Source of the DNA: Lawsonibacter sp.
GTDB taxonomy: Bacteria > Bacillota > Clostridia > Oscillospirales > Oscillospiraceae
DNA: 33,118 bases
NCBI GenBank assembly: GCA_022791995.1
Contig: JAAWAD010000086.1
Coordinates: 1 to 33,118, forward strand
Reading direction: 5' to 3'
Shown piece after piece: positions 22,213 through 30,010 of this stretch. The notes below the pieces were generated by a model. The model was not told where the DNA came from. It ran no database searches and saw only the letters and a program-made list of their open reading frames with translations. A program made the position numbers and the translations under genes. How positions within the stretch are numbered: the stretch's first letter is position 1; the number at the start of each line of letters is the position of its first letter.

Positions 22213-23700
22213 CTATCCATGGAACAGCTGATTGGTCTGGTACCGGGGTTCGCAGGTGAGCTGAAGGCCCAGCTTCTTATAGGTCAGGCTGTCGGCGGGG
22301 GAGAGGATGACGGAGCAGTGGGCCTGACAGCCTTTGAGGGCGGCCAGGGACTCCAGGGCCCGGGCGGCCCGGGGGTCCAGGTTGGCGGAGGCGGCCAGGG
22401 CAGTCAGCACCTCGTCGCTGTGCAGCCGGGGGTTGCTGGAGCCCAGGTAGCGGACCTTCACGGTCTGAATGGGCTCGATGGCCGACTGGGCAATCAGGTG
22501 GACCCCGTGTCCTCCCGCGCCGGACAGGGCCTTCAGGGCGTTGAGCAGGGCGGCGGCGGAGCACCCCATCAGCTCTGAGGTTTTGCCGGTAATCAGCCCG
22601 CCGTCGGGCAGCTGGATGGCCATGGCGGGCTCGCCGGTCTCCTCCGCCAGGTGGTTGGCCGCCTCCACCACGGGACGGGCGGCAGAGGTGATGCCCGCCT
22701 GCTGCATCAGCAGTTCCAGCTTGTACACCGCCGCCTCAGACCCCTTGCCCTGGCGGCGCTCGCACTTGGCGTCGTAATACCGCCGGATAATCTCCTGAAG
22801 GGCGGCCTGCCGGCACAGTCCGTCGTCGGTGATGCAGTTCCCGGCCATGTTCACCCCCATGTCGGTGGGGGAGCGGTAGGGGCTGGCGCCGGTGATTTTC
22901 TCGAAGATGGCCCCCAGCACGGGGAAGACCTCCACATCCCGGTTGTAGTTCACGGCGGTCTGTCCATAGGCCTGAAGGTGGAAGGGGTCGATCATGTTCA
23001 CGTCGTCCAGGTCGGCGGTGGCCGCCTCATAGGCCAGATTTACCGGGTGCTTCAGGGGCAGGTTCCAGATGGGGAAGGTCTCGAACTTGGCGTAGCCCGC
23101 CGTCACCCCCCGCCGGTGCTCGTGGTACAGCTGGGACAGGCAGGTGGCCATTTTTCCGCTTCCCGGGCCGGGGGCGGTGACCACCACCAGGGGGCAGCGG
23201 GTTTCAATGTAGTCGTTTTTGCCGAAGCCCTCGTCGCTGACGATGGCGGTGATGTTGTGGGGATAGCCGGGGATGGGGTAGTGCCGGTACACCCGGACCC
23301 CCAGCCCCTCCAGCCGGGCCTGGAAGGCGTCGGCGGCGGGCTGTCCGGCGTACCGGGTGACCACCACGCTGCCCACATACAGCCCCCGGGAGCGGAACAC
23401 GTCGATGAGGCGGAGCACGTCGCTGTCATAGGTGATGCCCAGGTCCCCCCGGACCTTGTTCTTTTCGATGTCCCCGGCGTTGATGGCAAGGATAATCTCC
23501 GCCTTGTCCCGCAGCTGCTCCAGCATCCGTATCTTGCTGTCCGGCTCGAAGCCGGGCAGCACCCGGGAGGCGTGGTGGTCGTCAAAGAGCTTGCCGCCGA
23601 ACTCCAGATACAGCTTGCCCCCGAACTGGGCAATTCGCTCCTGGATGTGCCGGGACTGGGTCTGTAGATACTGCTGGTTGTCAAAGCCTGTCTGCGCCAA
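22213..23700 (-). CDS. DUF1846 family protein
   Basis: A 495-residue member of the conserved DUF1846 family, recognised from its N-terminal signature IAQFGGKLYLEFGGKLFDD (about residues 23-41) followed by HASRVLPGFEPDSKI. The biological role of the family is not established to my knowledge. A glycine-rich segment, GPGSGKMATCLSQLYHE (about 198-214), looks like a phosphate-binding loop, so nucleotide or phosphate binding is possible. The length is normal for the family. The start is TTG (23698-23700), backed by an AGGGAGGGG site six bases upstream and a promoter about 35 bases further on. It is transcribed alone, divergent from ymdB. Confidence 0.93.
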   Translation of the reverse strand: MAQTGFDNQQYLQTQSRHIQERIAQFGGKLYLEFGGKLFDDHHASRVLPGFEPDSKIRMLEQLRDKAEIILAINAGDIEKNKVRGDLGITYDSDVLRLIDVFRSRGLYVGSVVVTRYAGQPAADAFQARLEGLGVRVYRHYPIPGYPHNITAIVSDEGFGKNDYIETRCPLVVVTAPGPGSGKMATCLSQLYHEHRRGVTAGYAKFETFPIWNLPLKHPVNLAYEAATADLDDVNMIDPFHLQAYGQTAVNYNRDVEVFPVLGAIFEKITGASPYRSPTDMGVNMAGNCITDDGLCRQAALQEIIRRYYDAKCERRQGKGSEAAVYKLELLMQQAGITSAARPVVEAANHLAEETGEPAMAIQLPDGGLITGKTSELMGCSAAALLNALKALSGAGGHGVHLIAQSAIEPIQTVKVRYLGSSNPRLHSDEVLTALAASANLDPRAARALESLAALKGCQAHCSVILSPADSLTYKKLGLQLTCEPRYQTNQLFHG

Positions 23701-23735
23701 GGCGGTCCCCTCCCTTAAAATCGAATCTCTCCGCC

Positions 23736-23765
23736 ATTTTACCCCCTGGGAGGGGCTTCCGTCAA
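23736..23765 (-). promoter_or_regulatory. Sigma-A promoter for the DUF1846 gene
   Basis: Minus strand TTGACG (23760-23765), 18-base spacer, TAAAAT (23736-23741). Confidence 0.65.
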
Positions 23766-23815
23766 GGTTTTTTCACCCGTTCCCCCGCCGGGCGGCGGGA
23801 GGCGCCACTTTTCTG

Positions 23816-23844
23816 TTGCCATTTTTTCTGAAATACATTATAAT
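23816..23844 (+). promoter_or_regulatory. Sigma-A promoter for ymdB-yhaO-yhaN
   Basis: TTGCCA (23816-23821), 17-base spacer, TATAAT (23839-23844), 37 bases before the ymdB start. It rules out longer upstream in-frame starts. Confidence 0.75.
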
Positions 23845-23881
23845 AGGGCCAAAACGCCGAGAGGTCCGGGAGGGGAACGCA

Positions 23882-24658
23882 ATGCTGCTGCACATTTTGG
23901 CCGTGGGCGATGTGGTGGGAGAGGGCGGCCAGGACATCCTGGAGCGCCGTCTGCCCGGCCTGCGGGAGGAGACTGGGGCCCACTTTGCCGTGGTCAACGG
24001 AGAGAACGCCTCCGGGGTGGGCATCACCCCCGCCCAGGCCCGCCGGATTCTGGCCGCCGGGGCGGACGTCATCACCCTGGGCAACCACACCTGGAACCGC
24101 ATCCAGATCGGGGATTTCCTGGACAAGGAGCCCCGGATTCTCCGCCCCGCCAACTACGCCGGGCGGGTGCCCGGCCGGGGGATGGGGATCTACCCCTGCC
24201 AGGGCCTGCGCCTGGCCGTCCTCAACCTGATGGGCCGGGTGGAGCTCAACCCCAACCTGGACAGCCCCTTCAAGGCCGCCCGGGCTCTGCTCCAGGGCAG
24301 CGGGTTCGATCTGGCTCTGGTGGACTTCCACGCCGAGGCTACCAGCGAGAAGGGGGCTATGGCCTGGTTCCTGGACGGCCGGGCCCAGGCCGTGTGGGGC
24401 ACCCACACCCATGTGCCCACCGCCGACTGTCAGATTCTTCCCCAGGGCACCGGCTTCGTCACCGACCTGGGCATGACCGGCCCGGTGCGCTCCGTGCTGG
24501 GCATCAAGCCGGAAAACTCCATCAACCTCTTTCTGGGGGGGCTGCCCCGCCGGTATGAGGAGGCCCCCGGCTTCTGCAAGCTCAACGCCTGCCTCTTTAC
24601 CATCGACACCGAGAAAAAACAGTGTGTGTCCGTCCGCCGGGCGGATATCATGGAGTAG
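23882..24658 (+). CDS. ymdB: YmdB-type metallophosphoesterase (TIGR00282 family)
   Basis: A 258-residue calcineurin-like phosphoesterase of the YmdB family. The Bacillus enzyme hydrolyses 2',3'-cyclic nucleotides and affects biofilm and motility decisions. Metal-site motifs are in order: VGDVVG (D10), NGENASG (E41, N42), TLGNHTW (N68, H69), VDFHAEATSEK (H150) and GTHTHVPTAD (H175, H177), with TDLGMTGP near the end. The length is the usual 260-265. The ATG at 23882 follows a GGGAGGGGA site. yhaO begins 12 bases after the stop, so the genes share a transcript. In Bacillus ymdB lies near rny, not here. Confidence 0.93.
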   Translation: MLLHILAVGDVVGEGGQDILERRLPGLREETGAHFAVVNGENASGVGITPAQARRILAAGADVITLGNHTWNRIQIGDFLDKEPRILRPANYAGRVPGRGMGIYPCQGLRLAVLNLMGRVELNPNLDSPFKAARALLQGSGFDLALVDFHAEATSEKGAMAWFLDGRAQAVWGTHTHVPTADCQILPQGTGFVTDLGMTGPVRSVLGIKPENSINLFLGGLPRRYEEAPGFCKLNACLFTIDTEKKQCVSVRRADIME

Positions 24659-24670
24659 AGGGATTCCACT

Positions 24671-25765
24671 ATGCTGAACATCATTCACGGGGCGGATTTT
24701 CATCTGGACAGCCCCTTTTCCGGTCTGACGCCGGAGCGGGCGGCCCAGCGCCGGGGGGAGCAGCGGGAGCTGCTGGAGGACCTGGCCCGGCTGGCTCGGG
24801 ACCGAAACGCCGATCTGGTGCTGCTGGCGGGGGACCTGCTGGACTCTGAGCTGGTCTATCGGGAGACCGCCCAGGCCCTGGCCCACAGCCTGGGGCGCAT
24901 CCCCTGCCCGGTTTTTCTGGCCCCGGGGAACCACGATTTTTACTCCCCCCGCTCGGTCTACGCCACCCTGGACTGGCCGGACAACGTCCACATCTTCACC
25001 GCCGGGCCGGGACAGGAGGAGGGGGTGGACCTGCTCGGGCTGAACTGCACCATCTACGGCTGGGCCTTCCATTCCCCCCATCTGGAGGCCAGTCCCATGG
25101 CCGGCTTCCGGGCGGAGAGGGAGCCGGGACGGCTGAAGCTGGCCGTCCTCCACGGGGACGTGGAGGGAACGGGGGACTACGGCCCCCTCACCCGGGAGGA
25201 TATCGCCGGCAGCGGTCTGGACTATCTGGCCCTGGGCCACATCCACCAGTGCAGCGGCCTTCAGCGGGAGGGGGACACCTTCTGGGCCTACCCCGGCTGT
25301 CCCGCGGGCCGGGGCTTTGACGAGCAGGGGGACAAGGGGGTGCTCTGCCTGGAGCTTGAGCCGGGCCGGGCCCAGGCCCGGTTCGTCCCCCTGGGCCGCC
25401 GCCGGTACCGGGAGCTGACGGTGGACATGACGGGGGCAAAGGACCCCCTGGAGACCATTCTGGCCGCCCTGCCCCCGGACGTGTCGGGGGACATCTGCCG
25501 CCTGCTCCTCACCGGGGAGGGGCCGGCCCCCGACCTGCCCGCCCTGGAACGGGAGCTCAGCGGCCATTTTTACGGCCTGACCCTCCGGGACCACACCCGC
25601 CTGCCCCAGGATTTGTGGAAGCGCCGGGGGGAGGACACCCTCACCGGCCTGTTCCTCCAGGTGATGTGGGACCGGTGCCAGCAGGAGCCCCAAAGCCAGA
25701 CTGCCCAGCTGGCGGCCCGGTTCGGCCTGGCCGCCCTGGAAAACGGGGAGGACGCCGCCCTATGA
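24671..25765 (+). CDS. yhaO: YhaO-like DNA repair exonuclease (Mre11/SbcD-type metallophosphoesterase)
   Basis: A 364-residue nuclease subunit of the SbcD/Mre11 superfamily. Metal ligands can be read in GADFHLDSP (D9, H11), LLAGDLLD (D55), APGNHDF (N87, H88), VLHGD (H161) and LGHIHQ (H190, H192). A C-terminal capping region of ~120 residues follows. It pairs with the ATPase encoded next, whose ATG overlaps its TGA by 4 bases (ATGA), a sign of translational coupling. By analogy with SbcCD and Rad50-Mre11 it should process DNA ends or hairpins. The Bacillus YhaO/YhaN pair is poorly characterised. Ribosome binding site AGAGGGA. Confidence 0.88.
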   Translation: MLNIIHGADFHLDSPFSGLTPERAAQRRGEQRELLEDLARLARDRNADLVLLAGDLLDSELVYRETAQALAHSLGRIPCPVFLAPGNHDFYSPRSVYATLDWPDNVHIFTAGPGQEEGVDLLGLNCTIYGWAFHSPHLEASPMAGFRAEREPGRLKLAVLHGDVEGTGDYGPLTREDIAGSGLDYLALGHIHQCSGLQREGDTFWAYPGCPAGRGFDEQGDKGVLCLELEPGRAQARFVPLGRRRYRELTVDMTGAKDPLETILAALPPDVSGDICRLLLTGEGPAPDLPALERELSGHFYGLTLRDHTRLPQDLWKRRGEDTLTGLFLQVMWDRCQQEPQSQTAQLAARFGLAALENGEDAAL

Positions 25766-28008
25766 AAATCAAAGCCATGACCGCCACCTTTGGCCGGCTG
25801 GACCACGCCCGGCTGGAGCTGGGCCCCGGTCTGAACATCATCCACGCCCCCAACGAGGGGGGGAAGTCCACCTGGGCCGCCTTCTGGCGCATCATGCTCT
25901 ACGGTCTGGACACCCGGGAGAAGAACCGGAAGGGCGCCCTGGCCGACAAGAACCGCTACGCCCCCTGGTCCGGCGCCCCCATGGAGGGGGAGCTTGTTCT
26001 GGAGTGGCAGGACCAGGGCTTCACCATCCGCCGGGGCCCCCGGGGGAGCGTCCCTTTTGGCAGCTTCTCCGCCCTGCGCACAGGCACCGGGGACCCGGTC
26101 CCCGGTCTGGCCGCCGACAGCTGCGGCGAAATCCTCACCGGCGCGGGCCGGGAGCTGTTCGAGCGCTCCGCCTTCCTGTCCGGGGGCAGCCTGACCGTCA
26201 CCTCCGCCCCGGAGCTGGAGCGGCGCATCGCCGCCCTGGTCTCCACCGGGGAGGAGGGGACCTCCTTCTCCCAGGCGGAGGGCCGCCTGCGGGAGTGGCT
26301 GAACCGCCGACGGGTGAACCGGAGCGTGGGTCTCATCCCCAAGCTGGAGGGGGAGCTGGCCCAGGTGGACGAGGCCCTGGCAAATCTGCGCGCCGCCTCG
26401 GACGAGACCGCCCGCCTGGAGGAGGCCCGCGCCGCCCTGGAGGCGGAGCGGGACGCCCTGGCCGCTGAGCAGGCCGTCCACCGCCGTCTGGCCCAGCGGG
26501 CGCTGAACGGCCGCTTTGTCCAGGCGGACGCCGCCTGGCAGGAGGCCCAAAAGCAGCTGGACGATCTGGAGGCGGAGACCGCCCGCTTTGGCGTTCTGCC
26601 CCCCAAGGAGGAGCTGAAGGCCGCCCAGGGACAGCTGCAATACATCAAGGTCCTGGAGGAGGAAATCAGGACCCACGAGGCCCAGCTGAAATCCGCCCGG
26701 GAGGAGGCCGGGACCGCCCAGGCCGCCGCCCGGGACGAGCACTTTCCGAATCTGTCCGGGGAGGAGGCGGTGCAGAAGGCCGCCCAGGAAGCCGCCGCCG
26801 CCCAGGCCGATCTGGACAAGATAACAAAATGGGAGAAGGCCTCCTGGGGCCTTACCATCGCCTTCTCCATTCTGGACCTGCTCCTGATTGCTCTGGGCTG
26901 GTATTCCACCCACAACCTCCGGTTGTGCCTTGCACTCCTGTTGTGTGGCCCTGTCTACTTTGTTGTCCATACCCTGCTGAACAAAGGCCGCATCAAGAAA
27001 GCCCGGAAGCGCATCGCCGCCGTCCTGGAGCCCTACGGCGTGGACAGCCCGGAGGCCCTGACCGCCCTGGCCCAGGGCTTTCTGGCCCGGTGCCAGTCCG
27101 CCCAGGAGGCCCAGCGCCGGGTCCAGGACCTGGAGACCGCCCTGGACCAGCGCCGGGAGAAGCGGGAGGCCGCCCGCACCGGCCTGCTGGACTTTGTCCA
27201 CCGCTTCGCCCCCACCGTGAAGGACATGTTCGGCTGCTCTGCGGCCATCTCCCGCTCCCTCAATCTGGACCATGAGCTGGCCCAGGCCCGTACCGTGGCG
27301 GAGGAGCGCCGCCGCCGCCGGGACGACCTGGCCGCCCAGGGGGGACAGGCCCTTGACACCCTGGAGGCCCTCCGCCCCCCGGAGCGCTCCCCGGCCCAGA
27401 CCGACCAGGCCCTCTCCCAGGCGGAGGAGCGGCTCAACCAGCTCAAGGACGCCCTGAATCAGGCCCTGGGCCGGCAGACCGCCCTGGGGGACCCCGCCGC
27501 CCTGGCCGCCCGCCGGGAGGAGCTGGAGGGTCAGCTTGCCCGCCGCCAGGAGGAGTATGCCGCCATCTCCGCCGCCCTGGAGGCCCTGGAGGAGGCCAAC
27601 GCCCGCCTTCAGGAGCGGTTCTCCCCCGCCCTGAACCAGCTGGCCGGGGACTATCTGGCCCGCCTGACCGGGACCCGGTACGCCGGACTCACCCTGAACC
27701 GCCAGCTGGAGGGAGCCGCCCTCCGCCCGGAGGACGTGCTGCCCCGCAGCGTGCTCACCCTGTCCCGGGGAACGGCGGACCAGCTGTATCTGGCTGTGCG
27801 TCTGGCAATCTGCCGGCTGTGCCTGCCCGATAAGCCCCCCATCCTTCTGGACGACGCGCTGGCCACCTTTGACGACCAGCGCCTGGCCCTGGCCCTGGAG
27901 CTGCTCCGGGAGCTGGCCCGGGAACAGCAGATCCTTCTGTTTACCTGCCAGAGACGGGAGGCGGAGCTTCTGCAAGGCGCCCCGGATGTGGCGTTCTTGG
28001 AGCTTTAG
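25762..28008 (+). CDS. yhaN: YhaN-like SMC/Rad50-type ATPase with a central membrane hairpin
   Basis: A 748-residue ATPase partner of YhaO. The N-terminal Walker A is APNEGGKST (29-37). Two long Ala/Glu/Arg-rich coiled coils flank a hydrophobic pair of helices at about residues 361-408. The C-terminal ATPase half has the ABC signature LSRGTADQ (667-674) and Walker B ILLDDAL (694-700). SbcC and Rad50 have a CxxC zinc hook at the apex of the coiled coil; here two membrane helices take that place, as in the YhaN group, which would tether the complex to the membrane. It starts inside the yhaO stop codon. The DNA of the membrane hairpin is less GC-rich than its surroundings, as expected from its residues. 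Confidence 0.88.
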   Translation: MKIKAMTATFGRLDHARLELGPGLNIIHAPNEGGKSTWAAFWRIMLYGLDTREKNRKGALADKNRYAPWSGAPMEGELVLEWQDQGFTIRRGPRGSVPFGSFSALRTGTGDPVPGLAADSCGEILTGAGRELFERSAFLSGGSLTVTSAPELERRIAALVSTGEEGTSFSQAEGRLREWLNRRRVNRSVGLIPKLEGELAQVDEALANLRAASDETARLEEARAALEAERDALAAEQAVHRRLAQRALNGRFVQADAAWQEAQKQLDDLEAETARFGVLPPKEELKAAQGQLQYIKVLEEEIRTHEAQLKSAREEAGTAQAAARDEHFPNLSGEEAVQKAAQEAAAAQADLDKITKWEKASWGLTIAFSILDLLLIALGWYSTHNLRLCLALLLCGPVYFVVHTLLNKGRIKKARKRIAAVLEPYGVDSPEALTALAQGFLARCQSAQEAQRRVQDLETALDQRREKREAARTGLLDFVHRFAPTVKDMFGCSAAISRSLNLDHELAQARTVAEERRRRRDDLAAQGGQALDTLEALRPPERSPAQTDQALSQAEERLNQLKDALNQALGRQTALGDPAALAARREELEGQLARRQEEYAAISAALEALEEANARLQERFSPALNQLAGDYLARLTGTRYAGLTLNRQLEGAALRPEDVLPRSVLTLSRGTADQLYLAVRLAICRLCLPDKPPILLDDALATFDDQRLALALELLRELAREQQILLFTCQRREAELLQGAPDVAFLEL

Positions 28009-28078
28009 GGAAACAGGCCACGGGCGCGTATGCAAAGCGGACAGCGGGGCATTTTAAATCAGGAAAGGAGGCCGCGTT

Positions 28079-28702
28079 TTGGCCGAGGATTTTGAAGAGA
28101 GACAGGCGGGGGACTCCCCCGCCCCGGAGGAAAAAAAGCAGACCGCCCCTCCCAAGCGGTCGGGGGCCGGGCTGTACGAGTGGCTGCAAATGGTGCTGGG
28201 CTTCCTGCTGACGGTGGTGCTGGTGTTCAACTGCGTGGCCCGGCTGACTCGGGTGAACGGGGCCTCCATGGACTACACCCTTCAGGACGGGGAGATGCTG
28301 CTGCTCTGGTCCCTGGGCTATCAGCCAGAGCAGGGGGATATCGTGGTGTTGAACAAGACCACCGCCGAGTTTTTGGGCGGCGAGGGGGGCGAGGCCATTG
28401 TCAAGCGGGTCATCGCCACAGGGGGCCAGTCGGTGGACATCGACTATGTGACCAGTACGGTCTATGTGGACGGCCAGCCTCTGGACGAGCCCTATATCAA
28501 GGAGGCCATGTCCCTGAACACGGACCTGTTCATGCAGAACACCCACTGGGACGTGCCCGAGGGCTCCATCTTCGTCATGGGGGACAACCGGAACGCCTCC
28601 ACTGACAGCCGCCACGACCTTCTGGGCTGCATCGACTGCGGCTATATCCTGGGAAAGGTGGTCCTGGCCCTCTGGCCGCTGGACCAAATTGGCGTATTTT
28701 AA
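28079..28702 (+). CDS. lepB: Type I signal peptidase
   Basis: A 207-residue SipS-type signal peptidase, which removes signal peptides of exported proteins at the outer face of the membrane. A charged, Pro-rich N-terminus (1-30) precedes one membrane helix (about 33-55). The catalytic serine is S63 in NGASMDYTL (the usual Pro after SM is Asp here), the lysine is K109 in IVKRVIATGG, and box E is MGDNRNASTDSR. The start is TTG at 28079, seven bases after AAAGGAGG; no ATG fits. It lies 70 bases after yhaN, with no clear promoter between, so it may be read from the ymdB promoter. A hairpin terminator follows. Confidence 0.94.
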   Translation: MAEDFEERQAGDSPAPEEKKQTAPPKRSGAGLYEWLQMVLGFLLTVVLVFNCVARLTRVNGASMDYTLQDGEMLLLWSLGYQPEQGDIVVLNKTTAEFLGGEGGEAIVKRVIATGGQSVDIDYVTSTVYVDGQPLDEPYIKEAMSLNTDLFMQNTHWDVPEGSIFVMGDNRNASTDSRHDLLGCIDCGYILGKVVLALWPLDQIGVF

Positions 28703-28707
28703 GTCGA

Positions 28708-28752
28708 AACGGACCTCCCCTGCCGCAGGCAGGCGGGGTCCGTTCTGATTTC
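28708..28752 (+). terminator. Hairpin terminator after the signal peptidase gene
   Basis: AACGGACC (28708-28715) pairs with GGTCCGTT (28737-28744), with an inner stem CCTGCC (28719-28724) / GGCAGG (28728-28733). The tail CTGATTTC is only moderately T-rich. Confidence 0.55.
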
Positions 28753-28761
28753 CCGGAAAAT
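28748..28761. promoter_or_regulatory. Noc-binding-site-like palindrome upstream of noc
   Basis: ATTTCCCGGAAAAT matches 13 of 14 positions of the Bacillus Noc-binding site ATTTCCCGGGAAAT as I know it. It lies about 50 bases upstream of the noc -10 box. Function is inferred from the match and location only. Confidence 0.5.
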
Positions 28762-28806
28762 AAATTTTCTCTGCTCTGGAATTTCGACCGCTCTCGCCGC
28801 GTATTC

Positions 28807-28815
28807 TGGTAGAAT
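28807..28815 (+). promoter_or_regulatory. Extended -10 promoter for noc
   Basis: TGGTAGAAT (28807-28815) fits the extended -10 form with TAGAAT. No good -35 is present at the right distance. It overlaps the in-frame ATG at 28816, which therefore cannot be the start. Confidence 0.5.
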
Positions 28816-28848
28816 ATGGATATCAACAGGTTGAAAGGTGGTGCCGGC

Positions 28849-29682
28849 ATGGGACTGTTTTCCAAACGCACCCAAGCGGAGACTTTAAAGCTGCAATATG
28901 AGGGGGGGCGTGTCCTGCTGCTGCCGGTGGAGGAGATCCTGCCCAATCCCCACCAGCCCCGGGTGCTCTTCGCCCCGGGGGAGCTGGAGGAGCTGGCCGA
29001 CTCCATCCGGGCGCTGGGCATTCTCCAGCCTCTGACGGTGCGCCGGGGGGAGCTGGGCTGGGAGCTGGTGGCGGGCGAGCGGCGGCTCCGGGCGGCCCGG
29101 CTGGCGGGGCTGGAGCGAGTGCCCTGTCTGGCGGTGCAGACCGACGGGCAGTCCTCCTCCCTACTGGCCCTGGTGGAGAACCTCCAGCGGAAGGACCTGG
29201 ACTTCTGGGAGGAGGCCCTGGCTCTGCGGAAGCTGATTGACACCTTCCATCTCTCCCAGGATGACGTGGCCCGGCGCATCGGCAAAAGCCAGTCCGCCGT
29301 GGCCAACAAGCTGCGCCTGCTCCGGCTGGACGAGGAGGTTCTGACCCTGCTCCGGGAGGGGGGCTGCTCCGAGCGCCACGCCCGGGCCCTGCTCCGCCTC
29401 CCAGACCCGGACCAGCAGGCCCGGGCCGCCCGCCAGGTGGTGGACCGGGGCCTCACCGTAGCCCAGACCGAGGCCCTGGTGGAGTCCATGCTCTCCGCCC
29501 CGCCCCGGCGGAAGCGGGGCCGCCCTACCCTGATTGTCAAGGATGTGCGCTTGTTCCTGAACACCATCACCCACAGCCTGGACCGGATGCGCTCCGCCGG
29601 CGTGGACGCCCAGTGCAGTCGGGAGGACACCGACGAGGCTATCCTCCTCACCATCCAAATCCCCCGCCGGGCCAGCTCCTGA
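28849..29682 (+). CDS. noc: Nucleoid occlusion protein Noc (ParB family)
   Basis: A 277-residue ParB-family CTPase clamp. Noc binds its own sites around the chromosome and keeps the division septum off the nucleoid. N-domain motifs are NPHQPR, GERRLRAAR (77-85) and ENLQRKDL (110-117). The helix-turn-helix region reads GKSQSAVANKLRLL (146-159) and SERHARALL (174-182). The Q-S, N-K and E-R-H residues match Bacillus Noc as I recall it, whereas the Spo0J in this window has R-P, N-T and A-G-H at the same places. The N-terminus MGLFSKR is shorter than the membrane-targeting helix of Bacillus Noc. The ATG at 28849 follows AAAGGTG. A strong terminator separates it from soj. Confidence 0.88.
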   Translation: MGLFSKRTQAETLKLQYEGGRVLLLPVEEILPNPHQPRVLFAPGELEELADSIRALGILQPLTVRRGELGWELVAGERRLRAARLAGLERVPCLAVQTDGQSSSLLALVENLQRKDLDFWEEALALRKLIDTFHLSQDDVARRIGKSQSAVANKLRLLRLDEEVLTLLREGGCSERHARALLRLPDPDQQARAARQVVDRGLTVAQTEALVESMLSAPPRRKRGRPTLIVKDVRLFLNTITHSLDRMRSAGVDAQCSREDTDEAILLTIQIPRRASS

Positions 29683-29701
29683 CCCCTCCGATTCCTCCCT
29701 G

Positions 29702-29740
29702 AAATCCTCCACGCCCCCGGGTCTGGAGGATTTTTTCTTT
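29702..29740 (+). terminator. Intrinsic terminator of noc
   Basis: A perfect 10-bp stem AAATCCTCCA (29702-29711) with TGGAGGATTT (29724-29733), running into a TTTTTTCTTT tract. Confidence 0.85.
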
Positions 29741-29925
29741 GTTGGGCTTCGCCCTGGACCTGCCGCCGTCGCCGTCGAAAGCTGCGCTCTGGCCGGAACC
29801 GGCTTTGCCGGTTCCTCCTTCCGCTCCGCTTCCTCCGGCTCTCCACAAAATCTTCGATTTTGCGGGGCCCCAAAAAAGGGCGGCCCTAAATTTCTGCTAT
29901 AAACATAGAAAAATGGGAAAAACAG
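29741..29925. other. Palindrome-rich intergenic stretch between noc and soj, no gene seen
   Basis: After the noc terminator the spacer carries three clean stem-loops with tiny loops: GGGC TTC GCCC (29744-29754), GGAACCGGC TTT GCCGGTTCC (29795-29815) and CAAAATC TTC GATTTTG (29846-29862). A second copy of the dispersed repeat follows (29866-29896), then AT-rich DNA leading to the soj promoter. No protein gene is supported. Confidence 0.5.
29866..29896. repeat. Dispersed intergenic repeat, copy 2
   Basis: GGCCCC, A6, GGGCGGCCC, TAAATTTCTG; near-copy of 14214-14243. Confidence 0.5.
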
Positions 29926-29954
29926 TTGAAAAGCTTCCGGCCGGTTGCTATAAT
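29926..29954 (+). promoter_or_regulatory. Sigma-A promoter for soj-spo0J
   Basis: TTGAAA (29926-29931), 17-base spacer, TATAAT (29949-29954) with TGC before it (extended -10). Confidence 0.8.
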
Positions 29955-30010
29955 GAGGGGTTGTAAGCCCCCTCTGGGGCGCTACTACCCGTTGCAAGGA
30001 GGCCTCCCCA

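Noticed and set aside
25570-28035. 821-codon open frame antisense to yhaN (and 643 codons antisense to ymdB/yhaO)
   Set aside because: Same codon-bias artefact; low-complexity Gly/Gln/Leu composition and no start signals.
28816-28848. Upstream in-frame ATG for noc
   Set aside because: It directly follows the -10 box, before the predicted transcription start, and lacks a ribosome binding site.
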